This document shows positions 27,041 through 36,811 of a DNA stretch of 64,000 nucleotides, piece by piece (within the stretch, counting starts at the first letter, position 1; every line of letters begins with the position of its first letter). The notes below the pieces were generated by a model. The model saw only the letters and a list, made by a program, of their open reading frames with translations. It did not search any database and had not been told where the DNA came from. Source of the DNA: Gordonia polyisoprenivorans (lineage in GTDB: Bacteria > Actinomycetota > Actinomycetes > Mycobacteriales > Mycobacteriaceae); assembly GCF_017654315.1 (NCBI RefSeq), contig NZ_CP072203.1:2728001-2792000 (forward strand), given 5' to 3'. The translations under genes and the position numbers were made by a program.

Positions 27041-28665
27041 AGCGGGATGTTCCCGTGCTTCTTGGGCGGCAGGGTGACCATCTTGCGCTCGAGCAGGCGC
27101 AGGGCGGTGGCGATCTGACCGCGGGTATGGCTCGGCGGGATGACGGCGTCGACGTAGCCGCGCTCGGCCGCGACATACGGGTTCACCAAGGTGTCCTCGT
27201 ACTCCTGCTGGAGTTCGAGGCGCAACGCGTCGACGTCGTCCCCGTTGGCCTCGGCCTCCTTGAGGCGGCTGCGATAGACGAAGCCGACGGCGCCGGAGGC
27301 GCCCATCACGGCGATCTGTGCGGTGGGCCAGGCGAGATTGACGTCGGCGCCCATGTGCTTGGACCCCATCACGTCGTACGCGCCGCCGTAGGCCTTGCGG
27401 GTGATGATCGTGATCTTGCCGACGGTCGCCTCCCCGTAGGCGTAGAGCAGTTTGGCGCCGCGGCGGATGATGCCGTTGTATTCCTGATCGGTGCCGGGCA
27501 GGAAGCCCGGAACGTCGACGAGGGTGACGATCGGGATGTTGAAGGCGTCGCAGGTCCGCACGAAGCGGGCGGCCTTCTCCGAGGCGTTGATGTCGAGGCA
27601 CCCGGCGAATTGGGTCGGCTGATTGGCCACGATGCCGACGCTGCGTCCGTCGACGCGTCCGAAACCGATGATGATGTTCGTCGCGCGCTCGGCCTGGACC
27701 TCGAGGAACTCGTCGTCGTCGAGGATGCGGCGGATGACCTCGTGCATGTCGTAGGGCTGATTCGGCGAATCCGGGATCAGCGTGTCGAGTTCGAGGTCCT
27801 CGTCGGTGAGGGTGTCCTCGATGGATCCGGCGGCGGGTGCGGCGACCGGCAGTCGGGGAGCGTCGGCCCGGTTGTTGCTCGGCAGGTAGCCCAGCAGTTC
27901 CTTGACGTAGTCGAGGGCGTCCTCCTCGTCGGAGGCGACGTAGTGGGCCACACCGGATTTCGTCATGTGGGTGTTGGCGCCACCGAGGTCCTCCATGGTG
28001 ACGTCCTCGCCGGTGACGGTCTTGATGACGTCGGGGCCGGTGACGAACATCTGGCTGGTCTGGTCGACCATCACCACGAAGTCGGTCAGCGCCGGGGAGT
28101 ACACGTGGCCGCCGGCCGCCGCGCCCATGATCAGTGAGATCTGCGGGATGACGCCCGAGGCGCGCACGTTGCGGTGGAAGATCTCGCCGTAGAGACCGAG
28201 CGAGACCACGCCCTCCTGGATGCGGGCGCCGGCGCCCTCGTTGATACCGATCAGCGGACGGCCGGTCTTGATCGCGAGATCCATGACCTTGACGATCTTC
28301 TCGCCGTAGACCTCGCCGAGGCTCCCGCCGAAGACGGTGACGTCCTGGGAGAACACGCAGACCTCGCGGCCGTCGATGGTGCCGTAGCCGGTCACCACGC
28401 CGTCGCCGAGCGGGCGGCGCTCGGCGAGCCCGAAGTTGGTGCTGCGGTGGCGGGCGAGTGCGTCGAGTTCGACGAACGAGCCGTCGTCGAGGAGATGGGT
28501 GATGCGCTCGCGGGCGGTGAGCTTGCCCCGCGAGTGGATCTTCTCGACCGCGGCCTCGCCGACCGGATGCTGGGTCTCGGAGAGTCGCTGACGCAGATCG
28601 GCGAGCTTTCCGGCCGTCGTGTGAATGTCTGGCGCGGCGCCGGAATCGGACGAAGCAGTGGTCAT
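27037..28665 (-). CDS. accD5: AccD5-type propionyl/acyl-CoA carboxylase beta subunit
   Basis: 542 aa carboxyltransferase. The N-terminal crotonase-like half begins [26 protein letters not shown]. The acyl-CoA oxyanion region [10 protein letters not shown] and the C-terminal biotin-side [23 protein letters not shown] are clear. [24 protein letters not shown] type sequence ([10 protein letters not shown] here) is characteristic of AccD5/PccB. It transfers CO2 from carboxybiotin on AccA3 to propionyl-CoA. The ATG at 28665 is 8 nt after a TAGCAT -10 box on the minus strand, so the transcript may be leaderless. It is divergent from birA, which biotinylates its partner. Confidence 0.95.
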   Translation of the reverse strand: MTTASSDSGAAPDIHTTAGKLADLRQRLSETQHPVGEAAVEKIHSRGKLTARERITHLLDDGSFVELDALARHRSTNFGLAERRPLGDGVVTGYGTIDGREVCVFSQDVTVFGGSLGEVYGEKIVKVMDLAIKTGRPLIGINEGAGARIQEGVVSLGLYGEIFHRNVRASGVIPQISLIMGAAAGGHVYSPALTDFVVMVDQTSQMFVTGPDVIKTVTGEDVTMEDLGGANTHMTKSGVAHYVASDEEDALDYVKELLGYLPSNNRADAPRLPVAAPAAGSIEDTLTDEDLELDTLIPDSPNQPYDMHEVIRRILDDDEFLEVQAERATNIIIGFGRVDGRSVGIVANQPTQFAGCLDINASEKAARFVRTCDAFNIPIVTLVDVPGFLPGTDQEYNGIIRRGAKLLYAYGEATVGKITIITRKAYGGAYDVMGSKHMGADVNLAWPTAQIAVMGASGAVGFVYRSRLKEAEANGDDVDALRLELQQEYEDTLVNPYVAAERGYVDAVIPPSHTRGQIATALRLLERKMVTLPPKKHGNIPL

Positions 28666-28673
28666 GAACGTCG

Positions 28674-28679
28674 ATGCTA
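28674..28679 (-). promoter_or_regulatory. -10 element (TAGCAT) of accD5
   Basis: TAGCAT on the minus strand lies 8 nt before the accD5 ATG. Confidence 0.5.
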
Positions 28680-28778
28680 GCCAGATCGTGGCGCGCCCCG
28701 TCAACTGCCCCAATGTGAGAGATTCCTCATGTTTCCGAGCGATCGGTCGGCTACCTGCGGTGATGTGGGTCTCAGTCG

Positions 28779-28784
28779 TAGGCT
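28779..28784 (+). promoter_or_regulatory. -10 element (TAGGCT) of birA
   Basis: TAGGCT lies 8 nt before the birA ATG at 28793. Together with the accD5 box this gives back-to-back leaderless promoters in a 127-nt gap. Confidence 0.5.
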
Positions 28785-28792
28785 CAGTGGTC

Positions 28793-29614
28793 ATGAACAC
28801 TCCAGCGACGTCTCCCGTGCACGGTCTGCAGTCGGCCATCGACGCCCGGACCACCGATCTCGCCGACACCATCTGGCGACGGGTCGAGGTGGTCGACTCG
28901 ACCGGTTCGACCAACGCCGACCTCGCCGCGCGCGCCGGCGAGTCCGATCTCGTGGGCACGGTGCGCATCACCACCGACCAGACCGCAGGGCGCGGGCGTC
29001 GGGCGCGGACCTGGTCGGCGCCCGCCGGTGCTCAGCTCGCCATCTCGGCGGTGGTGCCGGTGGGTGCGCACACCGAACAGTTGGGCTGGCTGTCGCTCGC
29101 GACCGGGATCGCAACCGCGACCGCGATCGAGCGGCACAGCGGGCAGCGGCCGGTGCTCAAGTGGCCCAACGACGTACTGATCGACGATCGCAAGATCGCG
29201 GGCATCCTCGCCGAATACGTGACCTCCTCCGACGGTGGGGTCGTCGTCGTGGGCACCGGACTCAACACCAACCTGACCTCCGATGACCTGCCCGTTCCGA
29301 CGGCGACCAGCCTGCGGATCGAAACCTGCCGTGAACTCGGCGTCGACGACCTGGCCGGTCTGGCCATCGAGTATCTGCGCGCGCTGGACGAGCAGGGGTG
29401 GCCCGACCGACTCGATGCGATCGCCGAGACCTACCGGCAGCGCTGCGACACCTTGGGGCGCCGCGTGCGGCTACTGCTACCCGGCGACACCGAGATCGTC
29501 GGGCAGGCCGTCGACGTCGACGACAACGGGCGCATCGTCATCGAACGCGACGGGGGAGAACGCTTCACCGCGGCGGCGGGTGACGTGGTGCACCTTCGTC
29601 CCGTCACGGACTGA
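28793..29614 (+). CDS. birA: Biotin-protein ligase BirA (monofunctional)
   Basis: 273 aa biotin-[acetyl-CoA carboxylase] ligase that charges biotin as biotinyl-AMP and attaches it to AccA3. Motifs are [23 protein letters not shown] (biotinyl-AMP loop GRGRR), [19 protein letters not shown] and [10 protein letters not shown]-terminal SH3-like domain covers about 225-273. There is no N-terminal helix-turn-helix, so it is not a DNA-binding repressor of the E. coli kind. The start at 28793 is supported by a leaderless -10 box. It is divergent from accD5, and order and pairing match mycobacteria. Confidence 0.95.
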   Translation: MNTPATSPVHGLQSAIDARTTDLADTIWRRVEVVDSTGSTNADLAARAGESDLVGTVRITTDQTAGRGRRARTWSAPAGAQLAISAVVPVGAHTEQLGWLSLATGIATATAIERHSGQRPVLKWPNDVLIDDRKIAGILAEYVTSSDGGVVVVGTGLNTNLTSDDLPVPTATSLRIETCRELGVDDLAGLAIEYLRALDEQGWPDRLDAIAETYRQRCDTLGRRVRLLLPGDTEIVGQAVDVDDNGRIVIERDGGERFTAAAGDVVHLRPVTD

Positions 29615-29615
29615 G

Positions 29616-29643
29616 CGTGTGCGCCGGACACTCGGCGCACACG
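29616..29643. terminator. Bidirectional terminator hairpin between birA and DUF6069-like gene
   Basis: CGTGTGCGCCG (29616-29626), loop GACACT, CGGCGCACACG (29633-29643): a perfect 11-bp stem exactly filling the gap between two convergent stop codons. A strong candidate for a shared terminator, though without a T-run. Confidence 0.75.
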
Positions 29644-30270
29644 TCAGCGGGTACTGCGGGATTTGTGGCCCATCGCCGGTACGAGCGAGAAGATCGGCAA
29701 CCCGATCACCAGGTGCATCACCGCAGTACCCAGGCCGACCGAGAACTGCGCCGAGAGCACGAGCGGGATGATCACCGCGGCGGCGATCAGCAGACCGACC
29801 ACCCACCGGAAGAACTGGTCCGGCGACGGTGTGATGACCTGCAGCACGTACCACAGCGCGCCGGCGGCCAGCGCGGTGAGAAAGCCGACGATGGCGAACC
29901 AGAACTCGTCCTGCGCCACCGGATTCCACACGCCGAACTTGCCCGCGGCATTCACCCGCTCGACGATCGCCCGAATGATCCAGGCGACCAGCCAGGCGGC
30001 CAGGCCGGTGACGACGCCGGTCATCACGATGCCGCCGACGAACATCCCCACGTTGATGTCGGGTCCGATGGTGCGGCGCGGGCGCGCGGCCCGGCCCGGG
30101 GGCTGCTGCGCGTAGCCGGGGTCCTGGTATCCGGTGTGCTGATAGCCCTGCCCGGCATGGCCCGGGTCCTGGTAATACGTCGGATCCTGCTGGCTGTAGG
30201 CACGCGACTCCGGCGCGTATCCGGGCTCGTACTTCGCGGTGCGGGGATCCCGGGGATCGCGATAGGTCAT
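29644..30270 (-). CDS. Integral membrane protein with Tyr/Gln/Pro-rich N-terminus
   Basis: 208 aa. Residues 1-65 are hydrophilic and repetitive (PGYAPESRAYSQQDPTYYQDPG with QDPGY/YQDPG repeats), likely cytoplasmic and disordered. Four membrane helices follow (VGMFVGGIVMTGVVTGLAAWL, FWFAIVGFLTALAAGALWYVL, WVVGLLIAAAVIIPLVLS, AVMHLVIGLPIFSLVPAM). The helical part resembles actinobacterial DUF6069-type membrane proteins of unknown function. The ATG at 30270 has AGGAG 5 nt upstream. It is convergent with birA. Confidence 0.8.
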   Translation of the reverse strand: MTYRDPRDPRTAKYEPGYAPESRAYSQQDPTYYQDPGHAGQGYQHTGYQDPGYAQQPPGRAARPRRTIGPDINVGMFVGGIVMTGVVTGLAAWLVAWIIRAIVERVNAAGKFGVWNPVAQDEFWFAIVGFLTALAAGALWYVLQVITPSPDQFFRWVVGLLIAAAVIIPLVLSAQFSVGLGTAVMHLVIGLPIFSLVPAMGHKSRSTR

Positions 30271-30376
30271 GAAAGCTCCTGAACCTCTCGTCGCTGTGGT
30301 CTGCGTCATTCTACCGAGATCGGACAGGGCCCGAGTGCGACCGCGGCGAGCGGGCGGAGTTGACAGCCGCTCGGCC

Positions 30377-30382
30377 TATGCT
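30377..30382 (+). promoter_or_regulatory. -10 element (TATGCT) of a leaderless transcript
   Basis: TATGCT lies 7 nt before the ATG of the PH-domain gene at 30390. Confidence 0.6.
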
Positions 30383-30389
30383 TGCTGCC

Positions 30390-31001
30390 ATGGCATATCC
30401 GCGGGAGAACCTCGCACCCGGCGAGCGGATCGTCCTGCACCGACATCCGCACTGGAAGTGTCTGCTCGGTCCGTTCCTGTTGTTCATCCTCGCGACCGCG
30501 ATCGCCGGCCTGCTCGCCGGGCTGGTGAACGCGTCGTCGTTAACCGGGACCGGGGCCCTGATCGCCTACGTCGCCGTGGCGGTGCTGTGGGCGGCCGCGA
30601 CGATCTGGTTCTTCCTGCGGCCCTTGATCTCCTGGAAGACCACCCATTTCGTGCTGACCGACCGCCGGGTGATCTTCCGGCACGGCATCCTCACGCGATC
30701 GGGGATCGACATCCCGATCCGGCGCATCAACACCGTCGAGTTCCGGCACGGGCCGATCGATCGGTTGCTGCGTACCGGGACGTTGCTCATCGAATCGGCC
30801 TCCGACGAGCCGTTGGCGTTCGACGACATCCCCCAGGTCGAGCGGGTGCACGCGCTGCTCTACCACGAGGTGCTCGAGGTGACCGACGATCCGGATCCCG
30901 ACGACGAGCGCTTCGATGACGACACTCGGATGGGCGGCGCCGATGTGGGCGCGACCCACGGCACCGACGCCGGACACGGCAGATGGGGGAGACGCCGATG
31001 A
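30390..31001 (+). CDS. Bacterial PH-domain (bPH2) membrane protein
   Basis: 203 aa. Two membrane helices (about 25-45 GPFLLFILATAIAGLLAGLV and 55-75 ALIAYVAVAVLWAAATIWFFL) are followed by a bacterial pleckstrin-homology domain (TTHFVLTDRRVIFRHGILTRSGIDIPIRRI, about 85-160). The tail is Asp-rich. It corresponds by order to Rv3278c. The ATG at 30390 is leaderless by its -10 box. The stop overlaps the response-regulator start (ATGA), so the PH protein and the two-component system are probably made from one message. This suggests the membrane protein may act in the same signalling path (inference). Confidence 0.87.
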   Translation: MAYPRENLAPGERIVLHRHPHWKCLLGPFLLFILATAIAGLLAGLVNASSLTGTGALIAYVAVAVLWAAATIWFFLRPLISWKTTHFVLTDRRVIFRHGILTRSGIDIPIRRINTVEFRHGPIDRLLRTGTLLIESASDEPLAFDDIPQVERVHALLYHEVLEVTDDPDPDDERFDDDTRMGGADVGATHGTDAGHGRWGRRR

Positions 31002-31675
31002 CCGACGTGTTGTTGGCCGAGGACGATGCGGCCATCGCCGAACCGCTGGCTCGCGCGCTGGCCCGCGAGGGATACGGCTGCGAGGTCGTGGGCACCGGGA
31101 CGCAGGCCCTCGAGCGGGTTGCCGACGGCCGGTTCGAACTGCTCATCCTCGATCTCGGGCTGCCCGAGATCGACGGGCTCGAGGTGTGTCGGCGGGTGCG
31201 GGTCGAACAGCCCGAACTCGCGGTGCTGATGCTGACCGCCCGCACCGACGAGGTGGACTTCGTGGTGGGGCTCGACGCCGGCGCCGACGACTACGTCGGT
31301 AAACCCTTCCGGCTCGCCGAGTTGCTCGCGCGTGTGCGAGCGCTGTTGCGCCGCAGCCAGACTCCCGATGACGTCGTCCTCGAGGGTGGCGATCTCCGGT
31401 TGGATGCCCGGGCGCGTCGGGCGACGCTCAACGGCACCGACCTGGTGTTGGCGAACCGCGAATTCGATCTGCTGCGGTTCCTGATGGAACGCGCCGGGCA
31501 GGTCGTCGGCCGCGACGAGATCCTCACGGAGGTGTGGGGTTCGGCGGATCTGCGGTCGTCGAAGACCCTCGACATGCACATCTCCTGGTTGCGTCGCAAG
31601 ATCGGCGACGACCGGCACGACCGCCCGCGCCACATCGTCACCGTGCGGGGCGTCGGTTTCCGCTTCGATCCGTAA
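30998..31675 (+). CDS. OmpR-family response regulator
   Basis: 225 aa. The receiver domain covers 1-115 with the acidic pair Glu8-Asp9-Asp10, phospho-acceptor Asp52 (LILDLGLPE), Thr80 and Lys102 (GKPF). The C-terminal winged helix covers about 125-225 (LANREFDLLRFLMERAGQVV, KTLDMHISWLRRKIGD, VRGVGFRF). The ATG at 30998 overlaps the PH-gene stop by 4 nt and has GGGGAG upstream. Its kinase follows after 14 nt. Targets are unknown. This pair is not in the corresponding place in M. tuberculosis, as I recall, so it looks like a lineage-specific insertion. Confidence 0.93.
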   Translation: MTDVLLAEDDAAIAEPLARALAREGYGCEVVGTGTQALERVADGRFELLILDLGLPEIDGLEVCRRVRVEQPELAVLMLTARTDEVDFVVGLDAGADDYVGKPFRLAELLARVRALLRRSQTPDDVVLEGGDLRLDARARRATLNGTDLVLANREFDLLRFLMERAGQVVGRDEILTEVWGSADLRSSKTLDMHISWLRRKIGDDRHDRPRHIVTVRGVGFRFDP

Positions 31676-31689
31676 CCGGCGGCCCTTCC

Positions 31690-33036
31690 ATGCGCCGTCG
31701 CATCCTGTACACGATGATCGCCATGTTGTTGGCGGTCGGTGCCGCACTGGGCATTCCGCTGTCGGTGATCGCGTGGTGGTGGGTTGCCGACAGTGCCCAC
31801 CAGACCCTCGACAGCCGGCTCAAGTCGATCTCGGACCAACTCATCCGGACCGACGACGGGCGCGATGCGACGCTCGATCCGGCACTACTGGATTCGCCGC
31901 CGCTGCGATCGCTGATCCCCGATCAGGGCCGTCTGATCCTGACCTATGTGGCCACCGACGGGCATTCGGCCACCCGTGCCGTGGGCGCCGAGATCGACGG
32001 CGCGACGATCTCGGATTCCATCGGCCTCGGTGATGCCGGCTCGCTGATCCTGGAGATCCCCCGCAACGACGTCCGCGGCGATCAGCTCGCCGCGGTCGGC
32101 ATTGTCACGATCGTAGTGGCCTCGTCGCTGGCCGCGGGTACCGTCGTCGCGGCGGTCACCGCGGGACGCATCGCCGACCCGGTCATCGATCTCGCCCATC
32201 GGGCCACCGCGATGGCGCGCGGCGACTTCCGCTCGGAGTGGCGAACATACGGGATCGTCGAACTCGACCGGGTCTCGCGCGCCCTCGGCGACGCGAACAC
32301 CGAGATCGCGTTACGTCTCGAACGTGAGGGCGAGATCGTCGGCGACGTGTCACATCAGCTGCGCAGCCGGCTTACCGCGATCCAATTGCGTCTCGACGAA
32401 CTGTCGTTGCACGACGATCCGGCGGTCGTCGGGGAGGCCGAGGCCGCCCTCGATCAGGTCGAGCGGCTCTCCGGCGAACTCGACGAGATGGTCGCGGCGT
32501 CGCGTGACGACCCGGCGCCGATGCAGTCGATCGATGTCACCGAGTTGTTGACGCGGCTCGTCGGCGACTTCGAGAACGCCTTCGTCGCCCAGGGCCGGGA
32601 GGTGACCGTTGCCTTCAGCGGGCCGGTGTGTGCGTTGAGCGCGCAGCCCGGGCGGCTGCGCGAGGCCGTCAGCGTCCTGGTCGACAACGCCCTGCAGCAC
32701 GGCGCCGGTCGGTGCCGGATCGACGTCGGCGAGCTCGCCGGCGACATGGTGCGCATCACCGTCGCCGACGAGGGCAAGGGTGTCGCCGACGACATCGCCC
32801 AATCGATCTTCCGACGCGGCTTCTCCGCGGGCAGTGGCACCGGACCGGCGGGAACGGGCGTCGGGCTCTCTCTGGCCCGGGCATTGGTCGAGGCCGACGG
32901 CGGACGCCTCGAACTCGCGCATCGGCGTCCGCCGGTGTTCTCGATCGTGGTGCCCTCGGCGGCGCAGGGGTCGGAGACCACCGACGAATCCGGATCAGGC
33001 ACTCACCTCAGGCATGACCGAGTTCCTCATCGTTGA
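31690..33036 (+). CDS. Sensor histidine kinase
   Basis: 448 aa membrane kinase. TM1 is about 5-30 (ILYTMIAMLLAVGAALGIPLSVIAWW), then an extracytoplasmic sensor of about 100 residues, TM2 about 137-160 (VGIVTIVVASSLAAGTVVAAV), HAMP-like linker (AGRIADPVIDLAHRATAMARGDF), HisKA with His222 in VSHQLRSRLTAIQ, and HATPase with N-box LVDNALQHG and G-boxes DEGKGVAD and GTGVGLSLARALVEADGG. It is the partner of the regulator at 30998. The last 29 nt overlap the convergent GtrA gene. The stimulus is unknown. Confidence 0.92.
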   Translation: MRRRILYTMIAMLLAVGAALGIPLSVIAWWWVADSAHQTLDSRLKSISDQLIRTDDGRDATLDPALLDSPPLRSLIPDQGRLILTYVATDGHSATRAVGAEIDGATISDSIGLGDAGSLILEIPRNDVRGDQLAAVGIVTIVVASSLAAGTVVAAVTAGRIADPVIDLAHRATAMARGDFRSEWRTYGIVELDRVSRALGDANTEIALRLEREGEIVGDVSHQLRSRLTAIQLRLDELSLHDDPAVVGEAEAALDQVERLSGELDEMVAASRDDPAPMQSIDVTELLTRLVGDFENAFVAQGREVTVAFSGPVCALSAQPGRLREAVSVLVDNALQHGAGRCRIDVGELAGDMVRITVADEGKGVADDIAQSIFRRGFSAGSGTGPAGTGVGLSLARALVEADGGRLELAHRRPPVFSIVVPSAAQGSETTDESGSGTHLRHDRVPHR

Positions 33037-33568
33037 GTTCGTCGGCGTTGGGATGCAGGTCGGTGGAGCCGGCGTCGCCGCCGCGGAGGTTCTCCTCGGG
33101 GAAGGCGAATCGTCGTAGCGCCCAGAAGCGGAACGCCATCTGCAGCACGTTGCCGATGAGGAAGCCGAGGATGAAGTCGACCACGACGAGTTCGGTGGTC
33201 GACAGATTGGCCCGGATGTCGAAGAGGTTGTTGGCCACCCACAGCGGCGCGGCCTGCAGGACGACGCCGATGCCGCTGATGACGAAGAACAGGAAGGCCT
33301 CGTGCGCGCGCTCCCGCCCGCCGCGATTCTTGAACGCCCACTCACGGTTGAGGATGTAGCTGAGGATGGTGGCGAGCACACCCGAGATGATCTTGGCGAT
33401 GACGGGCTTGGTCTCGAGGACGGTGAGCGTCAGGGTGTAGAAGATGGCCGCGTCGAACACGAAGGTCGTGCCACCGACGAGTGCGAACTTGATGAGTTCG
33501 TGGTGCCGCATGAGCTGGTGCCGGACCGGCTCGGGCAGGCGGGCCACCACGTCATCGATGAACGGCAC
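33008..33568 (-). CDS. GtrA-family membrane protein
   Basis: 186 aa with four predicted membrane helices in the GtrA/DPMS pattern (FALVGGTTFVFDAAIFYTL, IISGVLATILSYILNREWAF, FLFFVISGIGVVLQAAPLW, FILGFLIGNVLQMAFRFWALR). Such proteins are thought to flip polyprenyl-linked sugars for cell-wall or arabinan synthesis. It corresponds to Rv3277. The GTG start at 33568 lies 8 nt after a TACACT -10 box on the minus strand (33577-33582), suggesting a leaderless message. Its 3' end overlaps the kinase gene tail to tail. Confidence 0.9.
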   Translation of the reverse strand: MPFIDDVVARLPEPVRHQLMRHHELIKFALVGGTTFVFDAAIFYTLTLTVLETKPVIAKIISGVLATILSYILNREWAFKNRGGRERAHEAFLFFVISGIGVVLQAAPLWVANNLFDIRANLSTTELVVVDFILGFLIGNVLQMAFRFWALRRFAFPEENLRGGDAGSTDLHPNADELNDEELGHA

Positions 33569-33646
33569 AAGAGTCGAGTGTAGGACTCGCGGCGGCCGGT
33601 GACTTCTCCCGGTCGGTCATGCATCGGACATGGCGGGCGTGCCACG

Positions 33647-34945
33647 ATGGAGCGCGTGAGCTCATCCGACGGTGGCGCTGCCGACGATCCCGGCGCGCCG
33701 ACGACCCCTCCCGCTCCTGATTCCGCGCGTGTCGGCGGCCGCTTCGCCGGTATGCCGACGGTGACCATGATCGGAGGTGGTCAGCTGGCCCGGATGACCC
33801 ATCAGGCGGCGATCGCGCTCGGTCAGTGCCTGCGTGTCCTGGCCGCCGGTCCCGACGATCCGGCCGCGCAGGTCAGTGCCGATGTGGTGTTGGGTTCGCA
33901 TGACGACCTCGATGATCTGCGCCGCGCCGCCGCGGGTGCGGTGGCATTGACCTTCGACCACGAGGGCGTGCCGCTGGCCCACCTGCAGGCATTGGAGGCC
34001 GACGGGGTGTCGGTGTTGCCGCCGTCGAAGGCCCTGCACTTCGCGCAGGACAAGCAGGCGATGCGCGTCCGGCTGTCGGAACTGGGTCTGCCGGTGCCCG
34101 ACTTCGCGGATCTGGCCGGCGATCTCGGGTTGGCGCGCGGGCGCCTCATCGACTTCGGTGACCGGCATGACTGGTCGATCGTGCTCAAGGCGGTCCGTGG
34201 CGGATACGACGGTCGCGGGGTGTGGATTCTCGACGACCGCGACGCCGCGCTGGCGGTCTTCGACGAGCAGTTCGACGCCGGGGTGGATCTGATCGCCGAG
34301 CAGAAGGTGGCCATGCGCCGCGAGTTGTCGGCGATGATCGCCCGATCGCCGTTCGGCCAGGGTGCTGCGTGGCCGGTGGTGGAGACCATCCAGCGCAAGG
34401 GGCAGTGCGCGGTGGTGCTCGCGCCCGCTCCCGATCTCGACGCCGATCTCGCCGCGGCGGCGCAGGAGATGGCGCTGCGGCTGGCCCGCGAACTCGGCGT
34501 GGTCGGGGTGATGGCGATGGAGTTGTTCGAGACCGCCGAGGGCACGCTGCTGGTCAACGAACTCGCGATGCGCCCGCACAACAGCGGCCACTGGACCATG
34601 GACGGGGCGGTCACCTCGCAGTTCGAGCAACATCTGCGCGCGGTGTGTGACTATCCGCTCGGCGACACCGCCCCGAGCGCGCCGTTGACCGTGATGGCCA
34701 ACATTCTCGGGGCACCGGATGCGCCGACGATGTCGATGGACGAGCGACTCCATCACCTGATGGCGCGGATGCCCGACGCCAAGGTGCACCTGTACGGCAA
34801 GGGGGAGCGGCCGGACCGCAAGATCGGGCATGTGAATATCGTCGGGGCACGCGACGACGACCTCGCGACGGTTCGGGAGCGTGCCGAGCGGGCGGCGCAC
34901 TGGATGTCGCACGCGGTGTGGACCGACGGATGGGAAGGGCACTGA
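33647..34945 (+). CDS. purK: PurK, N5-carboxyaminoimidazole ribonucleotide synthase
   Basis: 432 aa ATP-grasp enzyme of purine synthesis that carboxylates AIR with ATP and bicarbonate. [21 protein letters not shown] marks the start of the conserved core at about residue 38. Ahead of it is a low-complexity tail ([20 protein letters not shown]). ATP-grasp motifs are [28 protein letters not shown] and [29 protein letters not shown]. The start is uncertain: ATG 33647, GTG 33656, or ATG 33752 at the conserved core. purE follows with a 1-nt overlap. Confidence 0.94.
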   Translation: MERVSSSDGGAADDPGAPTTPPAPDSARVGGRFAGMPTVTMIGGGQLARMTHQAAIALGQCLRVLAAGPDDPAAQVSADVVLGSHDDLDDLRRAAAGAVALTFDHEGVPLAHLQALEADGVSVLPPSKALHFAQDKQAMRVRLSELGLPVPDFADLAGDLGLARGRLIDFGDRHDWSIVLKAVRGGYDGRGVWILDDRDAALAVFDEQFDAGVDLIAEQKVAMRRELSAMIARSPFGQGAAWPVVETIQRKGQCAVVLAPAPDLDADLAAAAQEMALRLARELGVVGVMAMELFETAEGTLLVNELAMRPHNSGHWTMDGAVTSQFEQHLRAVCDYPLGDTAPSAPLTVMANILGAPDAPTMSMDERLHHLMARMPDAKVHLYGKGERPDRKIGHVNIVGARDDDLATVRERAERAAHWMSHAVWTDGWEGH

Positions 34946-35514
34946 TGAGCGAGCAGACCGAGAGCGGGGCGCAGGCCGACGACACCCGGGCCGACGACAC
35001 CCGGGCGGATGTGCACCGCGCCCGGGTCGGCCTGATCATGGGCAGCGACTCCGATTGGCCCACAATGCAACTCGCGGCCGAGGCGCTCGCCGAGTTCGAT
35101 GTGCCGTTCGAGGTGGGTGTGGTCTCGGCACATCGCACCCCGCAGCGGATGCTCGACTACGCGACCGGTGCCGCCGACGCCGGCATCGAGGTGATCATCG
35201 CCGGTGCCGGTGGTGCCGCGCACCTGCCGGGGATGGTCGCCGCGGCGACCCCGCTGCCGGTGATCGGCGTGCCGGTGCCGCTGCGTCATCTCGACGGTCT
35301 CGATTCGTTGCTGTCGATCGTGCAGATGCCGGCCGGCGTTCCGGTGGCGACGGTCTCGATCGGCGGCGCCCGCAATGCGGGGCTGCTCGCGGTCCGCATC
35401 CTCGGGGCCGCCGATGCCGCACTGCGAGCACGGATGTCGGCGTTCCAGTCCGGTCTCGAACAGATGGTCCTCGACAAGGACGCGGCCCTGCGTCAGAAGC
35501 TGCTGGGCGACTGA
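34945..35514 (+). CDS. purE: PurE, N5-CAIR mutase
   Basis: 189 aa class I PurE that converts N5-CAIR to CAIR. Motifs are [28 protein letters not shown] and [27 protein letters not shown]. The ATG overlaps the purK stop by one base (TGATG). The first 30 residues are extra to the family and include a tandem repeat [12 protein letters not shown], encoded by two near-identical 15-bp units at about 34978-35007. A start at the internal conserved core is possible, but the coupled ATG is favoured. Confidence 0.95.
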   Translation: MSEQTESGAQADDTRADDTRADVHRARVGLIMGSDSDWPTMQLAAEALAEFDVPFEVGVVSAHRTPQRMLDYATGAADAGIEVIIAGAGGAAHLPGMVAAATPLPVIGVPVPLRHLDGLDSLLSIVQMPAGVPVATVSIGGARNAGLLAVRILGAADAALRARMSAFQSGLEQMVLDKDAALRQKLLGD

Positions 35515-35563
35515 TATGCGGGGTCCCCGCGCCTGCGCCGGCCGCCCCTGTGACCGGGGCCAC

Positions 35564-36406
35564 TCAGCCCGGTGACTCCGGGCCGCGCTCGAGTTGCAGT
35601 CGGCGCGTGAGGAAGTCGAGAACCTGATCGAGGGCGTCGCGGGTGAGTTCTCCCGGTTCGTCGACGAGATCGACGGTGAGTGCCGCGTGCGGCGTCGGCA
35701 TCGGCGACTCCGGATTGGCCGCCGAGTCGGGCAACTCGATCGAGATGAATGCGTCGCCGAGTAGGCGTCGCAGGTTCTCGAATCGCGACGGTGGGGACAT
35801 CCGGTCGCCCTCGAAACGTACCCCCATCACCTGTAGTCCGGCCGCACAGCGGGTGGCGACGGTGGCGAGGTCGGCGTCGGAGACGTCGATCGATCGAGCC
35901 CGGTGTGGCGTGATCGCGAACGGCAGCGACGGTTGGGCCAGCACCGGGGCGAGCAGTCGCTCGTCGGTGGCCATGCCGAGGGCGAAGCCGCCGGTGAAAC
36001 ACATCCCGATCGCCCCGACCCCGACGCCGCCGCAGCGCCGGTGCTCGTCGGCGGCGAGCGCGCGCAACCAGTCGACGATGGGCGAGGTCTTGCCGGTCGC
36101 GAGGACCGAGAACTCTCGGGAGATACACGCCTTGGCGATTGTCCCGACCATTTCCGCTGCGGCCCTGACGGTTCCGCGCGCGGCCGGGGAGGGATCCCGA
36201 CCGTCGACGCCGTAGACCGACGGCATCACCGCGGTCGCACCGATGTCGACGACGCGCCGCGCGAAATCGGCCACCTCCGGGGAGATGCCCGGGATCTCGG
36301 CGATGATGATCACCGCCGGACCGGTGCCCTTGCGGTACACCCGCCGCGTCGTGCCGAGGTAGGTCTCGTCGGCTGCCGAGAAGTCGTCGAGCGAATCGTC
36401 GGTCAT
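35564..36406 (-). CDS. Dienelactone hydrolase-family protein
   Basis: 280 aa alpha/beta hydrolase of the dienelactone hydrolase type. The nucleophile is Cys136 in GMCFTGGFAL (G-x-C-x-G-G). PAVIIIAEIPGISPEVADFAR is the oxyanion strand region and TPHAALTVDL near 245 may hold the catalytic His. Most relatives have no known substrate. It overlaps the Ddn-like gene start by 4 nt (36403-36406), so the two are coupled. It is convergent with purE. Confidence 0.85.
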   Translation of the reverse strand: MTDDSLDDFSAADETYLGTTRRVYRKGTGPAVIIIAEIPGISPEVADFARRVVDIGATAVMPSVYGVDGRDPSPAARGTVRAAAEMVGTIAKACISREFSVLATGKTSPIVDWLRALAADEHRRCGGVGVGAIGMCFTGGFALGMATDERLLAPVLAQPSLPFAITPHRARSIDVSDADLATVATRCAAGLQVMGVRFEGDRMSPPSRFENLRRLLGDAFISIELPDSAANPESPMPTPHAALTVDLVDEPGELTRDALDQVLDFLTRRLQLERGPESPG

Positions 36407-36777
36407 GCCGGCTCCAGGGTGCCGATGAGGACCCAGGAGAACGCCGAGGCGAACGGACGCGCACCGCGCACGACGTCGGGGGAGTCGGCCGGGATGATCC
36501 GGGGCCGCACCAGATGGAAGTGCTTGCCGCGCCGGGTGATGTTGCAGCCACCGGCGGCGAGGACGTTACGCACCCAGTCGGTGTCGCGACCGTAGGCCAG
36601 CACGACGGCGAGGGTGTCGTCGCGGGCCCAGGCCAGCACCGGGGTGGCGTAGCGGCGACCGGAGTGTCGTCCCGTGTGCTCAACCATCGCCCATGGCGCG
36701 AGGTGCGGTGCCCATCGGCGTTGGATGGGGTTGGTGACGCGTTTGTTGATACGGGCCAGGGTGGCGGGCAGCTGCAT
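36403..36777 (-). CDS. Deazaflavin (F420)-dependent nitroreductase-family protein
   Basis: 124 aa split-beta-barrel protein of the Ddn/DUF385 type that typically binds F420H2. Marks are EHTGRHSGRRYATPVLAWARDD (the T-G-R-x-SG-x-x-R motif) and VLAYGRDTDWVRNVLAAGGCNI. Members reduce quinones or activated double bonds. The ATG at 36777 gives a normal family length. An upstream reading to 36804 is less likely. The stop overlaps the dienelactone hydrolase start (ATGA), suggesting a two-gene unit. Confidence 0.87.
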   Translation of the reverse strand: MQLPATLARINKRVTNPIQRRWAPHLAPWAMVEHTGRHSGRRYATPVLAWARDDTLAVVLAYGRDTDWVRNVLAAGGCNITRRGKHFHLVRPRIIPADSPDVVRGARPFASAFSWVLIGTLEPA

Positions 36778-36811
36778 GAGACCACTGTGCCGTACGGCGG
36801 GCACGCGTGTG

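Noticed and set aside
35515..35563. Terminator between purE and the dienelactone hydrolase gene
   Set aside because: Several short GC palindromes are present but none gives a convincing stem with a loop of normal size.
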